From contig NC_134115.1 in the NCBI RefSeq assembly GCF_040939455.1, positions 27,616,727 through 27,680,726 on the forward strand: DNA of 64,000 nt, given 5' to 3'. The translations under genes and the position numbers were made by a program. The notes beneath the pieces are model-generated. The model was not told where the DNA came from. It made no database searches and worked only from the letters and a program-made list of their open reading frames with translations. Position 1 is the stretch's first letter, and every line of letters starts with the position of its first letter. The DNA comes from Microcebus murinus. Lineage: Eukaryota > Chordata > Mammalia > Primates > Cheirogaleidae. Of this stretch, positions 11,892-26,280 are shown piece after piece.

Positions 11892-13573
<1,682 letters not shown>

Positions 13574-13839
13574 CTAATGGTCAAGATTCTTTTCTTCCCA
13601 TAGCTAGTGAGCTTTTTTTTCCCCAAAAGTCCATTGAGTAGAGGAACAGGTTCTTCATTGCTTGAAAGCAGTGACTAGCAACATAGAATATGGAACATGA
13701 CCTCTGACCTCCTCGAGGCTCCCATTCATTCTCCTGTCCCTCCATAGAGTCCCAATGAGGGGGGAGGCCTGCAACCACATGGTGTTTGTGTGCACAGTAT
13801 GGGAATTCCAGTATGTCACTTTCAATAGTTACTCTCCCT

Positions 13840-13982
13840 TTTTAAGTCTCTCTGTTATCTCTACTGGAAAATAAGAATGATAATACTGAGGGTGGTTGGG
13901 AAGAGTAGGTGAGGTTTTTACATATACAGTGCTTAGTGGAGTGCTGGCACACCACAGCTGCTATTATTATTGTTAATAGCTC
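13840..13982 (+). repeat. MIR SINE fragment, sense
   Basis: The 3' half of MIR in sense orientation: 'taagtctctctgttatctct', 'ggaaaataagaatgataata', 'acagtgcttagtggagtgct' and 'gctgctattattattgttaa'. The 5' tRNA-like part is missing. Confidence 0.65.
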
Positions 13983-15166
13983 ACTTCTATTCCTGCCTTA
14001 GGCAGATATATTTATTTCACTTACAACCGTTCTCCTTAAGAGTTTATATATGTTCACTCCTTAACTCCCTAGAAGAGCTGAGCAGAAAGAGTTCAAATAA
14101 AATTAATTAGAAAATTTTCCTGCTAAGGATATGGCAATACCGAATTTATCTAATGGTCCCTTCCTTACACAGAACTCTGTAATTACCCAGAATACATATA
14201 AGAACCAGGAAATAAAAAATAAATAAATAAATTTAAAGCCTGACATCCATATCAGACAATCCATACACTAAATCCCACATAGTTATAGGCACTAAATGCC
14301 CCAGAAACCAGTGAGGGAATTCCCTGCTCACTTTTGGTCTGATCGTCCTGCCTACTACAGCTAGAAATCGTGGAGGTGCAATAAATGAGAGTTGCAAGAG
14401 CAGTTAGATACGTGAACTCTCAATGTGAGCAGTCTCTGAACAGGCCCAGATAGCCTCCTGTCTCCAACAGTCAGTGAGAAAGAACATCACTAAGTCACGC
14501 CAAGAGAAAATAATGGGTTTTCATTCTATTTAATGTTATCTAAGAAGACAGATGTGTCTATTCCATTTAAGAAAAGTTTCCATCCCAGAGGATTAACTTG
14601 TTTTTATTTGGCATGAAGGGATAATCCATACTTAACTAGAAAATTTACTTCCATGGAACACTTTATTCTTTAATATCTCTAAATAAAATAGGCATCATTG
14701 TATAACTACAATCACTACGGTGGGGAAATGTGGACAAAAAATGCCAGCATTTCACTGAAGTGGGAAATGAGTTGGACATTTTCCTGAGGGTTCTTGGTGG
14801 GAAAGGCATCGCTGGTTGAAATGAAAACCTGCCATCTGAGAGGACCACATGAAGATTGTAGCAGAGTTGCTTTCTGGAACAATGTTCAGTATATTTAGCA
14901 TGTTTAACATTACCCAGTCATGTGACTCATGAAACCACTGTAAGCACATACATGTGTGCACCCCCACAGGTCTCTTTATTGCTGGGATATGGAAATGGAT
15001 GTGTGTAAAACTTCCCTTGGGTTTTGCTCTCCAAAGTGGGCGATTAGGAGACAGGTTCTGTTTTCTTCATCTTCTCTGCACACACATGGCTTGGCGGCAC
15101 TTATAATCTAAAAAGCTGTTGACAGACTCAGAGTTTTGTCGAATCTGTCCCTTTCCTCACTTTTCA
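13983..15166. other. unique sequence, nothing recognised
   Basis: No transposon or exon recognised. A small (AAAT)n patch lies at 14216-14232. Confidence 0.4.
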
Positions 15167-15167
15167 G

Positions 15168-17028
15168 AATTTCCCCCAGGCTGCTTTTGGGATCTTATTC
15201 ATAAATTCTTTACCCTAAGCCAATAGCCAGAAGAGTTTTCCCTTTATTTTTTCCTAGAAGTTTTAGGGTTTCAGTCTTTCATTCATCTTGAGTTAAATTT
15301 TATATATTGTGAGAGAGAGGGATCCAGTTTCATTCTTCTGCATGTGGCTAACCAATTTTCTCAGCACCATTTATGGACTAGGACATCCTTTCTGCAGTGT
15401 CTGTTTTTGTCTGTTTTATCAAAGATCAGTTGGTTGTAAGTAGATGGCTTTATTTCTGGCTTCTCTATTCTGTTCCATTGGTCTATATGTCTACCTTTGT
15501 ACCAGTACCATGCTTTGGTTACTACAGCCTTGTAGTACAATTTGGAGTCAAGTAATGTGATGCCTCTAAATTTGCTCTTTTTTGCTTAGGATTGCTTGAC
15601 TATTCGGAATCTTTTTTGGTTTGCTTTTAGGATTGCTTTTTCTAGATCTTTGAAAAATTACATTGGGATTTTGATGGGAATTGCATTGAATCTTTAAATC
15701 ACTTTGGGCAGTATGGACATTTTAACAATGTTGATTCTTCCAATCCGTGAGTGTGGGAGGTTTTTCCATTTGTTTGTGTCATATGTGATTTCTCTCATCA
15801 GTGTTTTGTAATTCTCCTTACAGAGATATTTCACCTCCTTCTTTAAGTATATCCCTAGGTATTTTATTTTCTTTACAGCTACTGCACATGGTATTGAGTT
15901 CTTAATTTGACCTTTAGCTTAACTGTTATTACTATATAGAAATGTTACTGATTTGTCTACGTTAGTTTTGTAACTTGAGACCCCAAAAGCAAATACTGTA
16001 ACAACAAATATAAGTAAATGGGACTTAATTAAACTAAAAAGTTCCTGCACAGAAAAGGAAATAATCAACACAGTAAATAGACAACCTAGATAATGAGAGA
16101 AAATATTCACAAAACTATACATCTGACAAAAGGCTAATATCCAGAATCCACAATGAACTCAAACAAATCAGTAAGAATAAAATAACCCCATCAAAAAGTG
16201 GGTGAAATACATAAATAGAGTTTTTTCAAAAGAAGATAGACAAATGGCCAAGAAACATATGAAAGTATGCTTAACATCACTAATCATACATGATATCAAA
16301 ACCCCAGGCAGATACCACCTCACCTCTATCAGAATGGTTATTATTAAAAAGTCAAAAACAATAGATGTTGGTACGAATGCATGAGAAAAAGCGCTTATAC
16401 ACCATTGGTGGCAATGTACACTGGTATAACCTCTATGGAAAACAGTATGGAGATTCCTCAAAGAACTAAAAGTAGACCTACCATTCAATCCAGCAATCCC
16501 ACTGCTGGGTATCTACCGCAAAGAAAAAAAAAGTCATTTTACAAAAAAAAGACACCAGCACCTAAATGTTTATCGCAGCAAAATACACAATTGCAAAGAT
16601 ATGGGATCAACTGAGGAGTAGATAAAGAAAATGTGGCACATGTATATTATGGAGTACTAGTCAGCCATAAAAAGGAATGAAATAATATCTTTCACAGCAA
16701 CCAGGATGGAACTGGAGATCATTATCCTAAGTGAAGTATCTCAGGAATGGAAAAACAAATGCCACATGTTCTCACTTATAAGTGGAAGCTATACTAGGGA
16801 TATATATGGTCATAAAGTGGCATAACGGACATGAAAACTAAGAGGAGGGGCGGGTGTGAAGGGGTGAGGGATAAATATCTACCTATTGGATACGATGTAC
16901 ACTATTCTAATAGTGGGTACACTGAAAGCCCTGACTTCAGCATTATACAATTAATCCATGTAACAAAAAAACCTTTGTACCCCTTAAACCTATTGAAATA
17001 AAAAAAAGAATCTCCCCCAGGCTGCAGC
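15168..17028 (+). mobile_element. 5'-inverted (twin-primed) LINE-1 with target-site duplication
   Basis: Two L1 ORF2/3' UTR segments are joined head to head. From about 15203 to 15972 L1 is antisense ('gatccagtttcattcttctg', 'accatgctttggttactaca'). From about 15973 to 17008 it is sense ('ttcctgcacagaaaaggaaa', 'agatatgggatcaactgagg') and ends in an A-rich tail. The flanks share gaatttcccccaggctgc (15168-15185) and gaatctcccccaggctgc (17009-17026), a one-mismatch target duplication. This is the product expected from twin priming. Reading frames are broken throughout; it is not active. Confidence 0.9.
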
Positions 17029-17234
17029 GTAAGCTCTTATTCAAAGACATTTTAACAAAGAGCACATTCTTTTTGATCACCAGTGCAAAAGCAAGATTTC
17101 TAGGACATGTGGGCAGTAATGACTCTACTCATTTTGGTTCCACTGCAGGGTAGAGCACTGCCTGAGTCACCCTGTTATCTTCGAGGGTCCTTTACACTCA
17201 ACCTTTGAGTCAAATAGGATGGAAATTCTAGATA

Positions 17235-17565
17235 AACTCCTCACTTCTCCCCAAATCATCCGGGCTTCCCTGTTTCTGAGAGCAACCCCACGCTTCCAGC
17301 ACTGTGGCCCAAGAACTTGGCATCCTTTTTGGTTCCTCCCTGCCTTTCAACCTTGTAAGTCAACCCCCCTTGTGATTCTTCTTGCAGGCCCTCACACAGC
17401 ACCTGCCTGTCCATCACACACCAGCCCATAATCCGGGCCCTTATCATCTCATCCCAAGCCTAGTGCAACAGCTTGAAGCTGGGCCCCACCTCCAATCCCC
17501 ACTCCAAGATTAAGTTGCCACTAGCAGCATGTGACTTTAGCAAGATAGCCTAGAGAGTCACTGGT
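17235..17565 (+). mobile_element. L2-like fragment, upstream of an inserted MIR
   Basis: Diverged L2 ORF2-like words are present, such as 'cttatcatctcatcccaagc' followed by 'ctagtgcaacagctt', equivalent to L2 'catcatctctcgcctggact' and 'actgcaacagcctc'. The L2 alignment seems to resume after a MIR at 17720. Divergence is high, so the boundaries are approximate. Confidence 0.5.
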
Positions 17566-17567
17566 CA

Positions 17568-17716
17568 GACCAAGCCAAGATCAGACCTTGACTCTGCCAT
17601 TGATCTTAGGTAACTGTTTAATAACCCAATCTCTGGGCCTCATGGAGTTGATGTGAAGATTAACAAGGTAACACATGTAAAGTGCTTGGCACAAGGCCTG
17701 GCATGTGATGGATCAT
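17568..17716 (+). repeat. MIR SINE, sense
   Basis: 'gaccttgactctgccattga', 'aacccaatctctgggcctca', 'gtaacacatgtaaagtgctt' and 'ggcacaaggcctggca' follow the MIR core and 3' part. It sits inside an L2 relic. Confidence 0.65.
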
Positions 17717-17717
17717 G

Positions 17718-18165
17718 TCCAAATTCCTTAACGTGGACGGTCATCTACAGCTTGTCCCAGCCTTACTTTCTTGCCTTACTTTGTAAGTCGCTCTTCCTTT
17801 ACGCAACCCTCCAGCAAACGAGTATTTGCACATAATTTTTTTTAGTGTTCACTTTTCTCTTATTTTCTCTTATCGTTTTCTTCATCCTGCTCTTCCCCAC
17901 CACCAGCTTCCTGATGGAAATTCTGACACAGTCCCCAAAGTCCAGAGCCAACCTTGGTCTTCTCCATGAAGTCTTCTTCTATGTCACCCCAGCCACAAAT
18001 GACTTTTATCTCCTTAGACCTTAGATTATTTTTTAGCTAGAATTTGACTGTGACTTTTGTCACAGCTTCCTGATTTCAACGATATTTGAATCTCTATTTC
18101 TCCCCCAAATCAGTTTTCAGGCTGCTTAAGAGTAGAGGCCGTGTGTTTGGCCACTGCTGAATACA
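17718..18165 (+). mobile_element. L2 3' region, sense, after the MIR
   Basis: 'tccaaattccttaacgtgga' and 'cagcttgtcccagccttact' match L2 'gtccaaactccttagcatgg' and 'tctggccccagcctacc'. It proceeds through 'cttctccatgaagtcttctt' to 'gcttaagagtagaggccgtg', the usual L2 order. Confidence 0.55.
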
Positions 18166-18419
18166 CAGGGACACTTACAGGGACCACTTGTCATTTAGAA
18201 GGGTTTTAATGGTGAGAAAGAAACAAAACGAACTACATCGCTTCCCTCTTCCCTTTCAAGTACTCAACTCCTAGTCTTTCTGTGATCACCGAAGCTCTTT
18301 GAACCAATGAGTGTTGCTCCTAGCGCCGTATGTTTTCTATATATAAGTTCTATACTTTCTCTTTGTGCATCTTGCTGCAGACTTTGTGTCAAATCAAAAC
18401 TCACCCCCTTTTACCCTGT

Positions 18420-18680
18420 TATTCAGTAACGATAATAATGCTAGCACACGTGTTGGGGCTAAGCCAAGTACTTAATGTGCATTAACTCACAACTTTCAAC
18501 AGAAAACAATTAGAATGGGAACTATTATTGCTCCCATTTCCAGATGAAGAAATAGAGGTTTTGAGATGGAAAAAGAACTTACCCAAGGGCAAGTAGAGCT
18601 GCTAAGAGGAAGAACAGAGCCTCCCACACCAGCAGCCTGACTCCAGACGCTGCCTGCTTCAGAACTCCGCTGTTTTGCGG
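18420..18680 (-). repeat. MIR SINE, antisense
   Basis: Antisense MIR words in order: 'cgataataatgctagcacac', 'ttaatgtgcattaactcaca', 'cccatttccagatgaagaaa', 'acttacccaagggcaagtag' and 'gcagcctgactccagacgct'. Confidence 0.65.
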
Positions 18681-20427
18681 AGAATCAGACTTGAAGAAGA
18701 GTCAAGGATAGGAGCTAGCCAGCTGCTTACTGGGGCTACTGTAGTAATCTAGGAGAGAGGATGGTGGCTTAGACCTGGGGATGGTGACCAGTGGTCAAGT
18801 TCTGGAGAGAAGCCAACAGAATTTGCTGAAGGACCCTGTACCGTTACTGATATTAACTATTGATAATGATAGTTATACTGACAAATATTCTTCTTGAAAC
18901 TTCCTAACAAGTTGCCAGAGAGGTCCACTTAACTTCTTCCCTGTGACATGGAACAGTAAAGGCAAACCTAGAAGAGACAGAGACAAAAGTTGGTTCCTCT
19001 GGGGAGAAAACCTGTCACTCCTAAACAGTCATTCTCAATAAAAAGTTAATAATCCTAAAATCTTAGCCTGTAATTTTTATGCAAAAGAGTTTTGACCCTG
19101 GAGAAGTCAGCAATTATGACTTGTGCAATGGGCAACAATGAGAATAAACTCAACTATTCAGTGGTAGAGTACAGGGCTATGTGCGTCTGTATTGGCCCAA
19201 GGAAGAGAGAGGGATTACCTGGGTTTAGAGAGAAACAACAGAGCTGATAAACTGAACTGTTCTTTCTTTGAATCAATTCCATCTGAGCTTGAAAGAATAG
19301 AAAACTTTTCAAAATAAGGTTCATTGTAGGTTAGGATAATATGACAGTCTGTAGGCCCTAGAAGAATAGTCCCTTTTGCCATTTAACAATGTCATGTTCT
19401 TCCATTGTCAGGTCAGAAAATGCAGTTTCTTGTGAAGACTTGTATTCTCCTACCAGTTTTAGTTTTATTTTGTCAAGCCGATTTATGGGGCAAACCTACC
19501 AGGGCTGCTTTTTGTTTCCTTTTGTATTTCCATTCTTGTCATATGACAAAGGACGCTGCTTGTTTCTTATTCTTCTCTAGTGGCCCTAGAAAAAAGCCAT
19601 GGAGAGAGCACAAATTGAAATCGAAAACTGCAAAAAGAAAGGGAAAAAAGGCAGCATCTCCAGGCTTGGCATTGTGTACATAAACAAGGGATTTTCTCTG
19701 CCCGTGGGACGGAGGGCCAGGCACACAGGAGCAAGGACAAAAGAGAAGCCTCTGGCAGCCATGCCAACTGTAAGGCAGGGGAGGGTCTGGGTGGATTTGA
19801 TTTCTAGGAAATGGTCTTTGTGATTTTTCTCCTTTATTTGCCATTGTTTAAGACAATAAGCATCAGATTTAAAATGTAATCATGCATCTTTGTTTACAAA
19901 TGCTTTCAAGTACATTAACTCAAACAAAATTTAGGATTATCTTGGGTCAGGCACAAACTCTAGAATGTCCTGCCATTGGTCCAGCATGTTCTTCAAAAGC
20001 GGGTTTGTGCACACATCCACCAAACAGCCCAGAAGCTATTCTTTCCCTCTCCTCTCTCAGGCTAGGAATTTATTTTACTGCTGGCTCTTATGACCACATG
20101 GGGATGTTCTTAACCAAATGGCAATATATGTTTTGCTTGTGATTAGCCTGAAAAGCTGCAAGCAAAGTGAGTCCTAACCCTTTGGGAGGTGACTGCCCCA
20201 AGACAGCACTGAGTCTGTCCTGTGTTTGCTAATAACCCTAGGGGTGGATATTAGGAGCAAACCTGACTAGTCTCTGGATGGAAAATAACCGAGAGATGCA
20301 CAGGCACCAGAATTCAGACATTGGGCAACTGAGACTCCTGCCCTGCCCTACCTGAACCTAATCGGGACTGTTCAAGTACCAAATACATTACCTATCTGAA
20401 AAGTGCTGTCCAGATTTGGACTGAGAA
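18681..20427. other. unique sequence, nothing recognised
   Basis: No transposon recognised. Overlapping open frames of 60-100 codons on both strands at 19389-19844 look like chance openings in an AT-moderate stretch. None has a known domain or convincing splice signals. Confidence 0.4.
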
Positions 20428-20580
20428 TGGAGGATTCATTCCACAAACATTCATTGAGCACCCACGACGTGCCAACCACACTACTGTGCAACGGGGATGT
20501 GGAAATGCAGGAGGTGCCCTAGCCCCCCAAGAGATCAGAGGCTAGTAAGGGATGCAGACAAGAATAGGATAACAGGCCCT
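20428..20580 (-). mobile_element. L2 3' end, antisense
   Basis: 'ggattcattccacaaacatt' and 'attgagcacccacgacgtgc' are the antisense of the L2 terminal 'gtgctcaataaatgtttgtt' and 'gaatgaat'. The remainder fits the L2 3' UTR. A MIR (20582-20800) divides it from more L2 at 20801-21090. Confidence 0.65.
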
Positions 20581-20581
20581 C

Positions 20582-20800
20582 GAGCCAGGTCGTATGGGCT
20601 CAAATGCACCGCAGGCTTTCCTAACTGTGTGGTTTCCGTGAGGTATCTAAGCTCTCTGGCCTCAAGGTCATCAGCTATGAAATGGGAATAATAACAATAA
20701 CTGGGAAAAAGATTTTTGTGGGATTGTCATGTTTGCAAAGTGCTGACACAGTATTTGGGGCACATTGTAAGTATACACTAAATGACCATTAGCAACATTA
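20582..20800 (+). repeat. MIR SINE, sense
   Basis: Nearly full-length MIR: 'gagccaggtcgtatgggctc', 'ctaactgtgtggtttccgtg', 'cagctatgaaatgggaataa' and 'caaagtgctgacacagtatt'. It inserted into an antisense L2 relic. Confidence 0.7.
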
Positions 20801-21090
20801 TTGTCACCAATGTTGGCGTTGTTTATGCTGTGATAGAGGTATATTCACATAGTTCAGAGAAGGCACAGAGGCCAGGCACCTAACCCAGGCAAAGAATGGT
20901 TAGAACCAGGATGAGCATGCAGGAGATGGCACTTGAACCGTGCCTCAGAGAATAAGGAGCACATAGCCAGCCAGAACTGTAGGAAAATAGACAAACCAGC
21001 AGAGAGAACAGACAGGACAAAGCCACCACAGTGGGAGAAAACATGCCCAGGACATTTGCCAAGGACAGCAAACAGAAAGGGAGTGAACAA
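20801..21090 (-). mobile_element. L2 fragment, antisense, after the MIR
   Basis: 'aggagatggcacttgaaccg' followed by 'tgcctcagagaataaggagc' parallels antisense L2 ('gaggtgacatctgagctggg' and 'tcttgaaggatgagtagg'). 'catgcccaggacatttgcca' matches the 'ggcattccaggcagagg' region loosely. Alignment is weak. Confidence 0.45.
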
Positions 21091-21091
21091 T

Positions 21092-21316
21092 GACTGAGCC
21101 CATGCTAGACACTGGAAACTGTGCTGTGTGATCTAAAAAGATGCTCTCACACAAAGCTTTGCAACAATGCTGAGACCAAGAGTTATCCTTATTTCACAAA
21201 GGAAGAAACCAAAGCTCAGACAGGTAGATGGCCTAAAGTTACACATCTAATAAATGGCATGATTCGCTTCCGAGTCTATTTGATTTCAAAGCCAATGCTC
21301 TGTATACAGTCTGTCC
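21092..21316 (-). repeat. MIR SINE, antisense
   Basis: 'gagcccatgctagacactgg', 'tatttcacaaaggaagaaac', 'caaagctcagacaggtagat', 'ctaaagttacacatctaata' and 'gccaatgctctgtata' follow antisense MIR in order. Confidence 0.7.
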
Positions 21317-23794
21317 TCTCCAAGCCAGAGCTTAAAATGTGTGTTTCTGTTAGGAGGGGCATGGGGGCTGTGGAAGAGAAGAACTTACAGTAAGGGGTTT
21401 GAGTGTTGCCCTGGGCCGTGGGCGCTGGCGGGATTATAAACCTGTGGCAGGTTTTCCTGAATAGGGGAAGGGTTGTCTTGCATAACTTAATCAATTTCAC
21501 AGGCATAAGAGCTGGGTATATAGGAGGCTTCACATCAGTAATAGAGATTATGGCGCCATGGTCTAGCACCATAAAAAGGGAATACGTTTTAAGTGGTAAT
21601 TTGTCCTAATCTAATGAACAAAATACTTAAGACAACAAATGGAAATAAGGTTTTCATATGATGCCATCCACAAAAATCAAGGTCCCTTCTTATGATGCTG
21701 TTGAGGAACTAACATATCAGGTAGGAGGCCAGAACGATTAGATGCCTAATGCTGATGTTCTGCCATTCTGAGCATGAAGGAAGAAAATCTGTGGCCTTTA
21801 AAGCTAAAAAGAGACCCAATGACCACCTAGTCAAACTTATATGTTTTTTTGCAGACAGTAAAACCAAGATACAGAGAATTGAGGTGATTAGGACACTATC
21901 CTTTCAACATGGGACATCCTCCATGCTAAACTGACCTCCTCCTGTCAGCCTTGCAAAGAAAACCCAGGAAGCTGAAGGCAGTGTCAGGACTGAAATGGGT
22001 GTTTTCTTCCAAAAAGTTTCCCCTGACCCCCGTAGCAGAATCACCCCCAGGCTCCAAAGGGAGTGTTATTTAAGCAGCTTCTACTGCTCCACCAGGCAAG
22101 GTGCAGAAAGCCAGCCTGGAAGAAGGCAGATGCCCTGTCCTCAGTGAGCTTATATGCCCTGCCTTCAAGATATTTGCCTCTGGTGCTCTTCATAGTTGAG
22201 CAGGAAGGTAAAAAGAGGTAAAATGTATTTTTTCCTAAGGTGATAAGGAAATTCAAATAGTTATTCTCCTTACCCTCAAAGGTTTCTTTCACTTGCTCCG
22301 ACTCCAAGCTGCCCAATTGCCCGAGATCGGCCCAGTAACAGGTGGTGTGACCACCTGCCTGGTGGGCAGGTTCCCGGAGAGGTAAACCAAATGTGCCTGG
22401 TCTGCCAGCTTTGGAAAGTGTCAATAAGATTGTCACTAGGGGAACCAGACCAGCTTGAGTCAGGAGGTGAGCAACTTCTCTGTCTGTAGCACTTTATGAT
22501 GGCTTCCTGACAACCTCTCCCATGGTGATAGTTTCTCAAAGAAGTGCCTGGGCTGCCAAAGTAGGTGATGTCCTGATAAAAATGACAGGCAAGTCAATAA
22601 AAATGTGGTTTCTCCCTATAATGATGAAAAAATAAAACTACCCAATAAAAGCCAAAAATTTTTACAATTCGATAAGAAGCCCATATGGTATTATTGGCCC
22701 AAAAGAATTGTCAGTGGTTCTGGGTGTTTCTCCTGAGAAGGATGTCTATTTATTTTTTAAAATATATGAAAGGATGCATATGAACCTAGTAATGTCCTTC
22801 CCAAGATGAAAAATATTATCTTAAGTCAAATTAAACTTTCAACCATCTGGTTGCCTGACATGATGGTAGGAGGCAAATATTCTTGATTCTGCTAGCCAGG
22901 GCCATGAAATATATAAAGAAGCTTCTGGAAATATTATTGCTGGACCTGTGGCACCCTGTCACATTGGCATCCAGTGAGGTACCTTGCACAGTTATGTAAC
23001 AAATGAAAGAGGCAACACCAACTGTCAGGAAAAGAAGTGAAAGCAAGAGATGGTAGATGATGGGTTGTCACCAGGTTCCAGTCCCCGAGAAAGCCCCAGT
23101 GAAATCTCCCCACAAAATTAGTGGATGAGGAGTTTTAGCCTGTTCCCATTTTTTGCCCTCATCACAAAATCAACAGGTTGCTTTTTCCTGGCCTCCCTAT
23201 ATGTCAACTTAGAATCATAAAGTGCTCTTTCAATGACAAAGGATATGTCAATCACAGGTCCAGCGAGCCTTGGTAGAGTTACTGACCCACATCTAAAAAT
23301 TTCCTTATGATGTATGTGCTTTACCAAAAAAGTCCCCAAACCTCATTACGACTGAAAGGTTCCATTTGCACCCTCAACTTATACAAGCCAGCACAGCCCT
23401 GGGACCTGTGCAGCATTGAAAAGGCTAAAGGAAAAATCAGGAAAGTGAGACTGGCAGAAAGTGATGTGGTCAGTCTGTTTTTTCAAGATCCCTTCTCCAA
23501 GAAGCAAGCGCTTAAACTCGTCCTGGTGCCTGGTGGTAGTGCCAATAGAGGGCCGAGAGTGGATCCCGCAACTAGCTCCTCCGCCTCCACGTGTGAAGGC
23601 TGCGTTCTCAACATACACGTGTCTGTGTTTTCCTGTGCCGTTTTGGAGCAGTCAGCTTTCCCTAGGACTTTCATTAGTGGGGGTGGAGTGCCATCACAGC
23701 AAATCTGGTTCAAGGACAACACAAGCTTCCTTTAACTCACTTTTATGTGCTAAAATACTCGTTTCTAGCTGTGAGGCAAATTGTGACAAAAGAC
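21317..23794. other. unique sequence, nothing recognised
   Basis: No repeat family or gene recognised. Overlapping open frames of 79-142 codons occupy 23307-23826 on both strands. The plus-strand 142-codon frame shows no domain and no conserved-looking motif. Confidence 0.4.
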
Positions 23795-24245
23795 TTCTGG
23801 GAATCATCCCAAGAGCCGAATGCTAAATACAGAACAGAATTCATACATAAAGATGTTCATCACACTGTTATTTATATCAAACATGTAGAAACAATGTAAG
23901 TGTCCAACAATGGGGATATTGACTAAGTGAACTATATATAACATGCTATTGGACAAAATATTCTGCAACCATTAAAAATTATGCTTTTGAAGAGTTTCCA
24001 AGAATACAGGAAGGTGCTTGGTTCTAATGTTAATAGAAAAGAAAATAAGACTACAAACTAGTATTTCACAAATGAGCCCCCTCCTCTCCACACACAGACT
24101 GCGCCTATGGGGGGAAAAAATTAAAGAAAAAGATAGAGAACCTTGAAGGATATATACCAAAATATCATCAGTAGTGTCTCTGAGTAGGACTTGAGGTTTG
24201 GGATATTATTTTTCATTAAAATTTTTCTAAACTTTCTATAATTTT
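23795..24245 (+). mobile_element. old L1ME-type 3' UTR fragment, sense
   Basis: 'aagatgttcatcacactgtt', 'tagaaacaatgtaagtgtcc', 'aacaatggggatattgacta' and 'gcaaccattaaaaattatgc' match the 3' UTR of old L1M families ('aaatgtccaacaatagggga' type wording). It ends near 24245 in A/T-rich sequence and is non-coding. Confidence 0.65.
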
Positions 24246-26103
24246 TAATGACAAGAATATATTACTATTATAATAAGAAAAAAATTTTTTTCTGTGTGGG
24301 AACCAATGGACATTTGGCCTCTGAATTGCATTTCTAGAGAAATAAACTCTAGTGTTCTTAAATTATGGTGGGAGAAAAAAGGGGAAAAGGAGTCAAAGAT
24401 TAGAGTCAAAAGCAAAACCCGGCACTCTTTGTTAATTGCCAGTTGTTCATCCATGACAGTCTCTGGAGAGAGTGTGGAGTTGAGTGGTGATGTGAGCATG
24501 ACTTGATCTATAAAACAATCTGCTACTAAAATCAAATTGTGTATTAATGGAATACACCTTTAAAATAAACTGGGAAATCCATTGTATGATAAAATAGCCT
24601 TTTGAAATTCAAATTATCACCTATTTTATCTAATCTATAAATTCATACATGAAAGCCTATAGGACATACTGGAGTTATATTAATTTCACCGAATTTCTAT
24701 CTCCCCAGCATCACTTTTTAGTTGCCCACTTCAACATAAAACTGTGAAACTTGTTCAAAAATACTCCATGGAAAGTCTATAGTTTATATGGAACTCAGTG
24801 AAAGTAATTGAACTTATTTGATATTAATTTTCTAATAAAAATTTTGCATCTCACTCTCCACTAATCTTTTGTTGCTAATGTTCAGGTGTATTTGAAATTC
24901 CTTTGATTTTCTCTGATTTCCTTCGCTCCTTCATATAAATCAGCACATCCATTTCTAGAAGTCAGTCCCTTTGGCAAAATGTTAACTTTAAGAATTTTGT
25001 CAACCAAAGAAAGTTTATTTTCCCAAAAACTGAAAATAAAATATGAACATGTTTTAGGTGCAAAGTATTCTTTTTATCAAGGTGCATTGTTCTCTTCCCT
25101 GCACCAAGTCAACTTTGATTATGCGAAAGAGAAAACTAAAGCTAGTATCTGCTTAAGGCCTTTTATCTCCAATTGGGATTCCTGTTTGGATCCCTATCAA
25201 GGATCTTGAATCATTCCATATCTTGATGAAGATGAACTTTTGCATTTTCTATTAATCACTCAATTACTTCAAACTATTTTGAATATTAATGATTCATCAG
25301 GGAAATATTATCTTAAACTGGTGATTTTTAAAAGTCATTGCATTGTAGTGATTGAATTACTTATTGGGTCTAATTCTCTCCCTCTCCTCCTGCTCCTATC
25401 CTCAGGAAACACATTGCCAAATTCTATTAAGAAATTAAATAGGCAAATAGAAAACATTTCATGGGTGTCTCTTTTAATGAAAGTTCCAGAGGTAGCATTT
25501 TTATTGTCCTTAAGCCTGTTAACATTATCGTAGGTAGGTTTTACAAATTCTTAGAACATCATAAGAACTTTCTTTGTTGATTACCTATTGTGTAGCTATG
25601 GTATTTTTCTAAAATGCTCAGGCATGTTACACACCATTTGTCAGACTCAAATAGCATCTCTTACATATCTAACACAGCATGAAATGATTGTGGAGTGTTT
25701 CTTTTTATTTTTGATAGATAGAGCTAAAGTGTCCTTGCAACTTATAGATGTTTTTCAGTCCAATATCATGGTTGTTTTCATTTTCTAAAGCTCTTTTCAA
25801 TCTCCTTGTCTATTTTCACAGATTCATTGCTCACTGTGACATAAATATAAATCACAAATTAAGCTAATTAATAGATACATTGACAGTGAGTCAGTTTAAT
25901 TTTCCCAATATATTTTCTCGTACCCTCATCTTGTTTAACGGTAAGACCTGCTGGGTTTAAGAAACAGAAAGTCCATGATTAATTCAAGCACATATACTCT
26001 GTTTTGTTATTTAGGTAGCGAGTATACTTATTTGTTTCCCAGAAACTGAGCTAAACTGTCTTCAAACATAAAATTACTTTCCCCAAATTATTTCTGCATT
26101 TCT
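24246..26103. other. unique AT-rich sequence, nothing recognised
   Basis: Strongly AT-rich. Several plus-strand open frames (24979-25209, 25240-25533, 25588-25788) follow one another but share no recognisable protein similarity, and splice signals between them are not evident. Nothing else seen. Confidence 0.4.
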
Positions 26104-26280
26104 TTTTTAAAAAACTTTTTGTTGAAGTAAAATATACATATAAAATTTAAAATCTTTACCATTTTTAAGTGTACAGTTAAGTGGTAATAACTATATTTAT
26201 ATTGTTTTTTCCCCTTCATCCCTCCTTCTTACCTACCCTTCCCAGCCTGTGGTAGCCACCAGTCTACTCTCTATCTTCAT

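Noticed and set aside
19389..19844. Overlapping open frames on both strands
   Set aside because: Two strands and several frames are open at once, pointing to low stop-codon density, not coding. No motif is recognisable.
23307..23826. 142- and 121-codon overlapping frames, locally higher CpG
   Set aside because: I considered a CpG-rich exon, but CpG content is only mildly raised and no splice sites or protein similarity support it.
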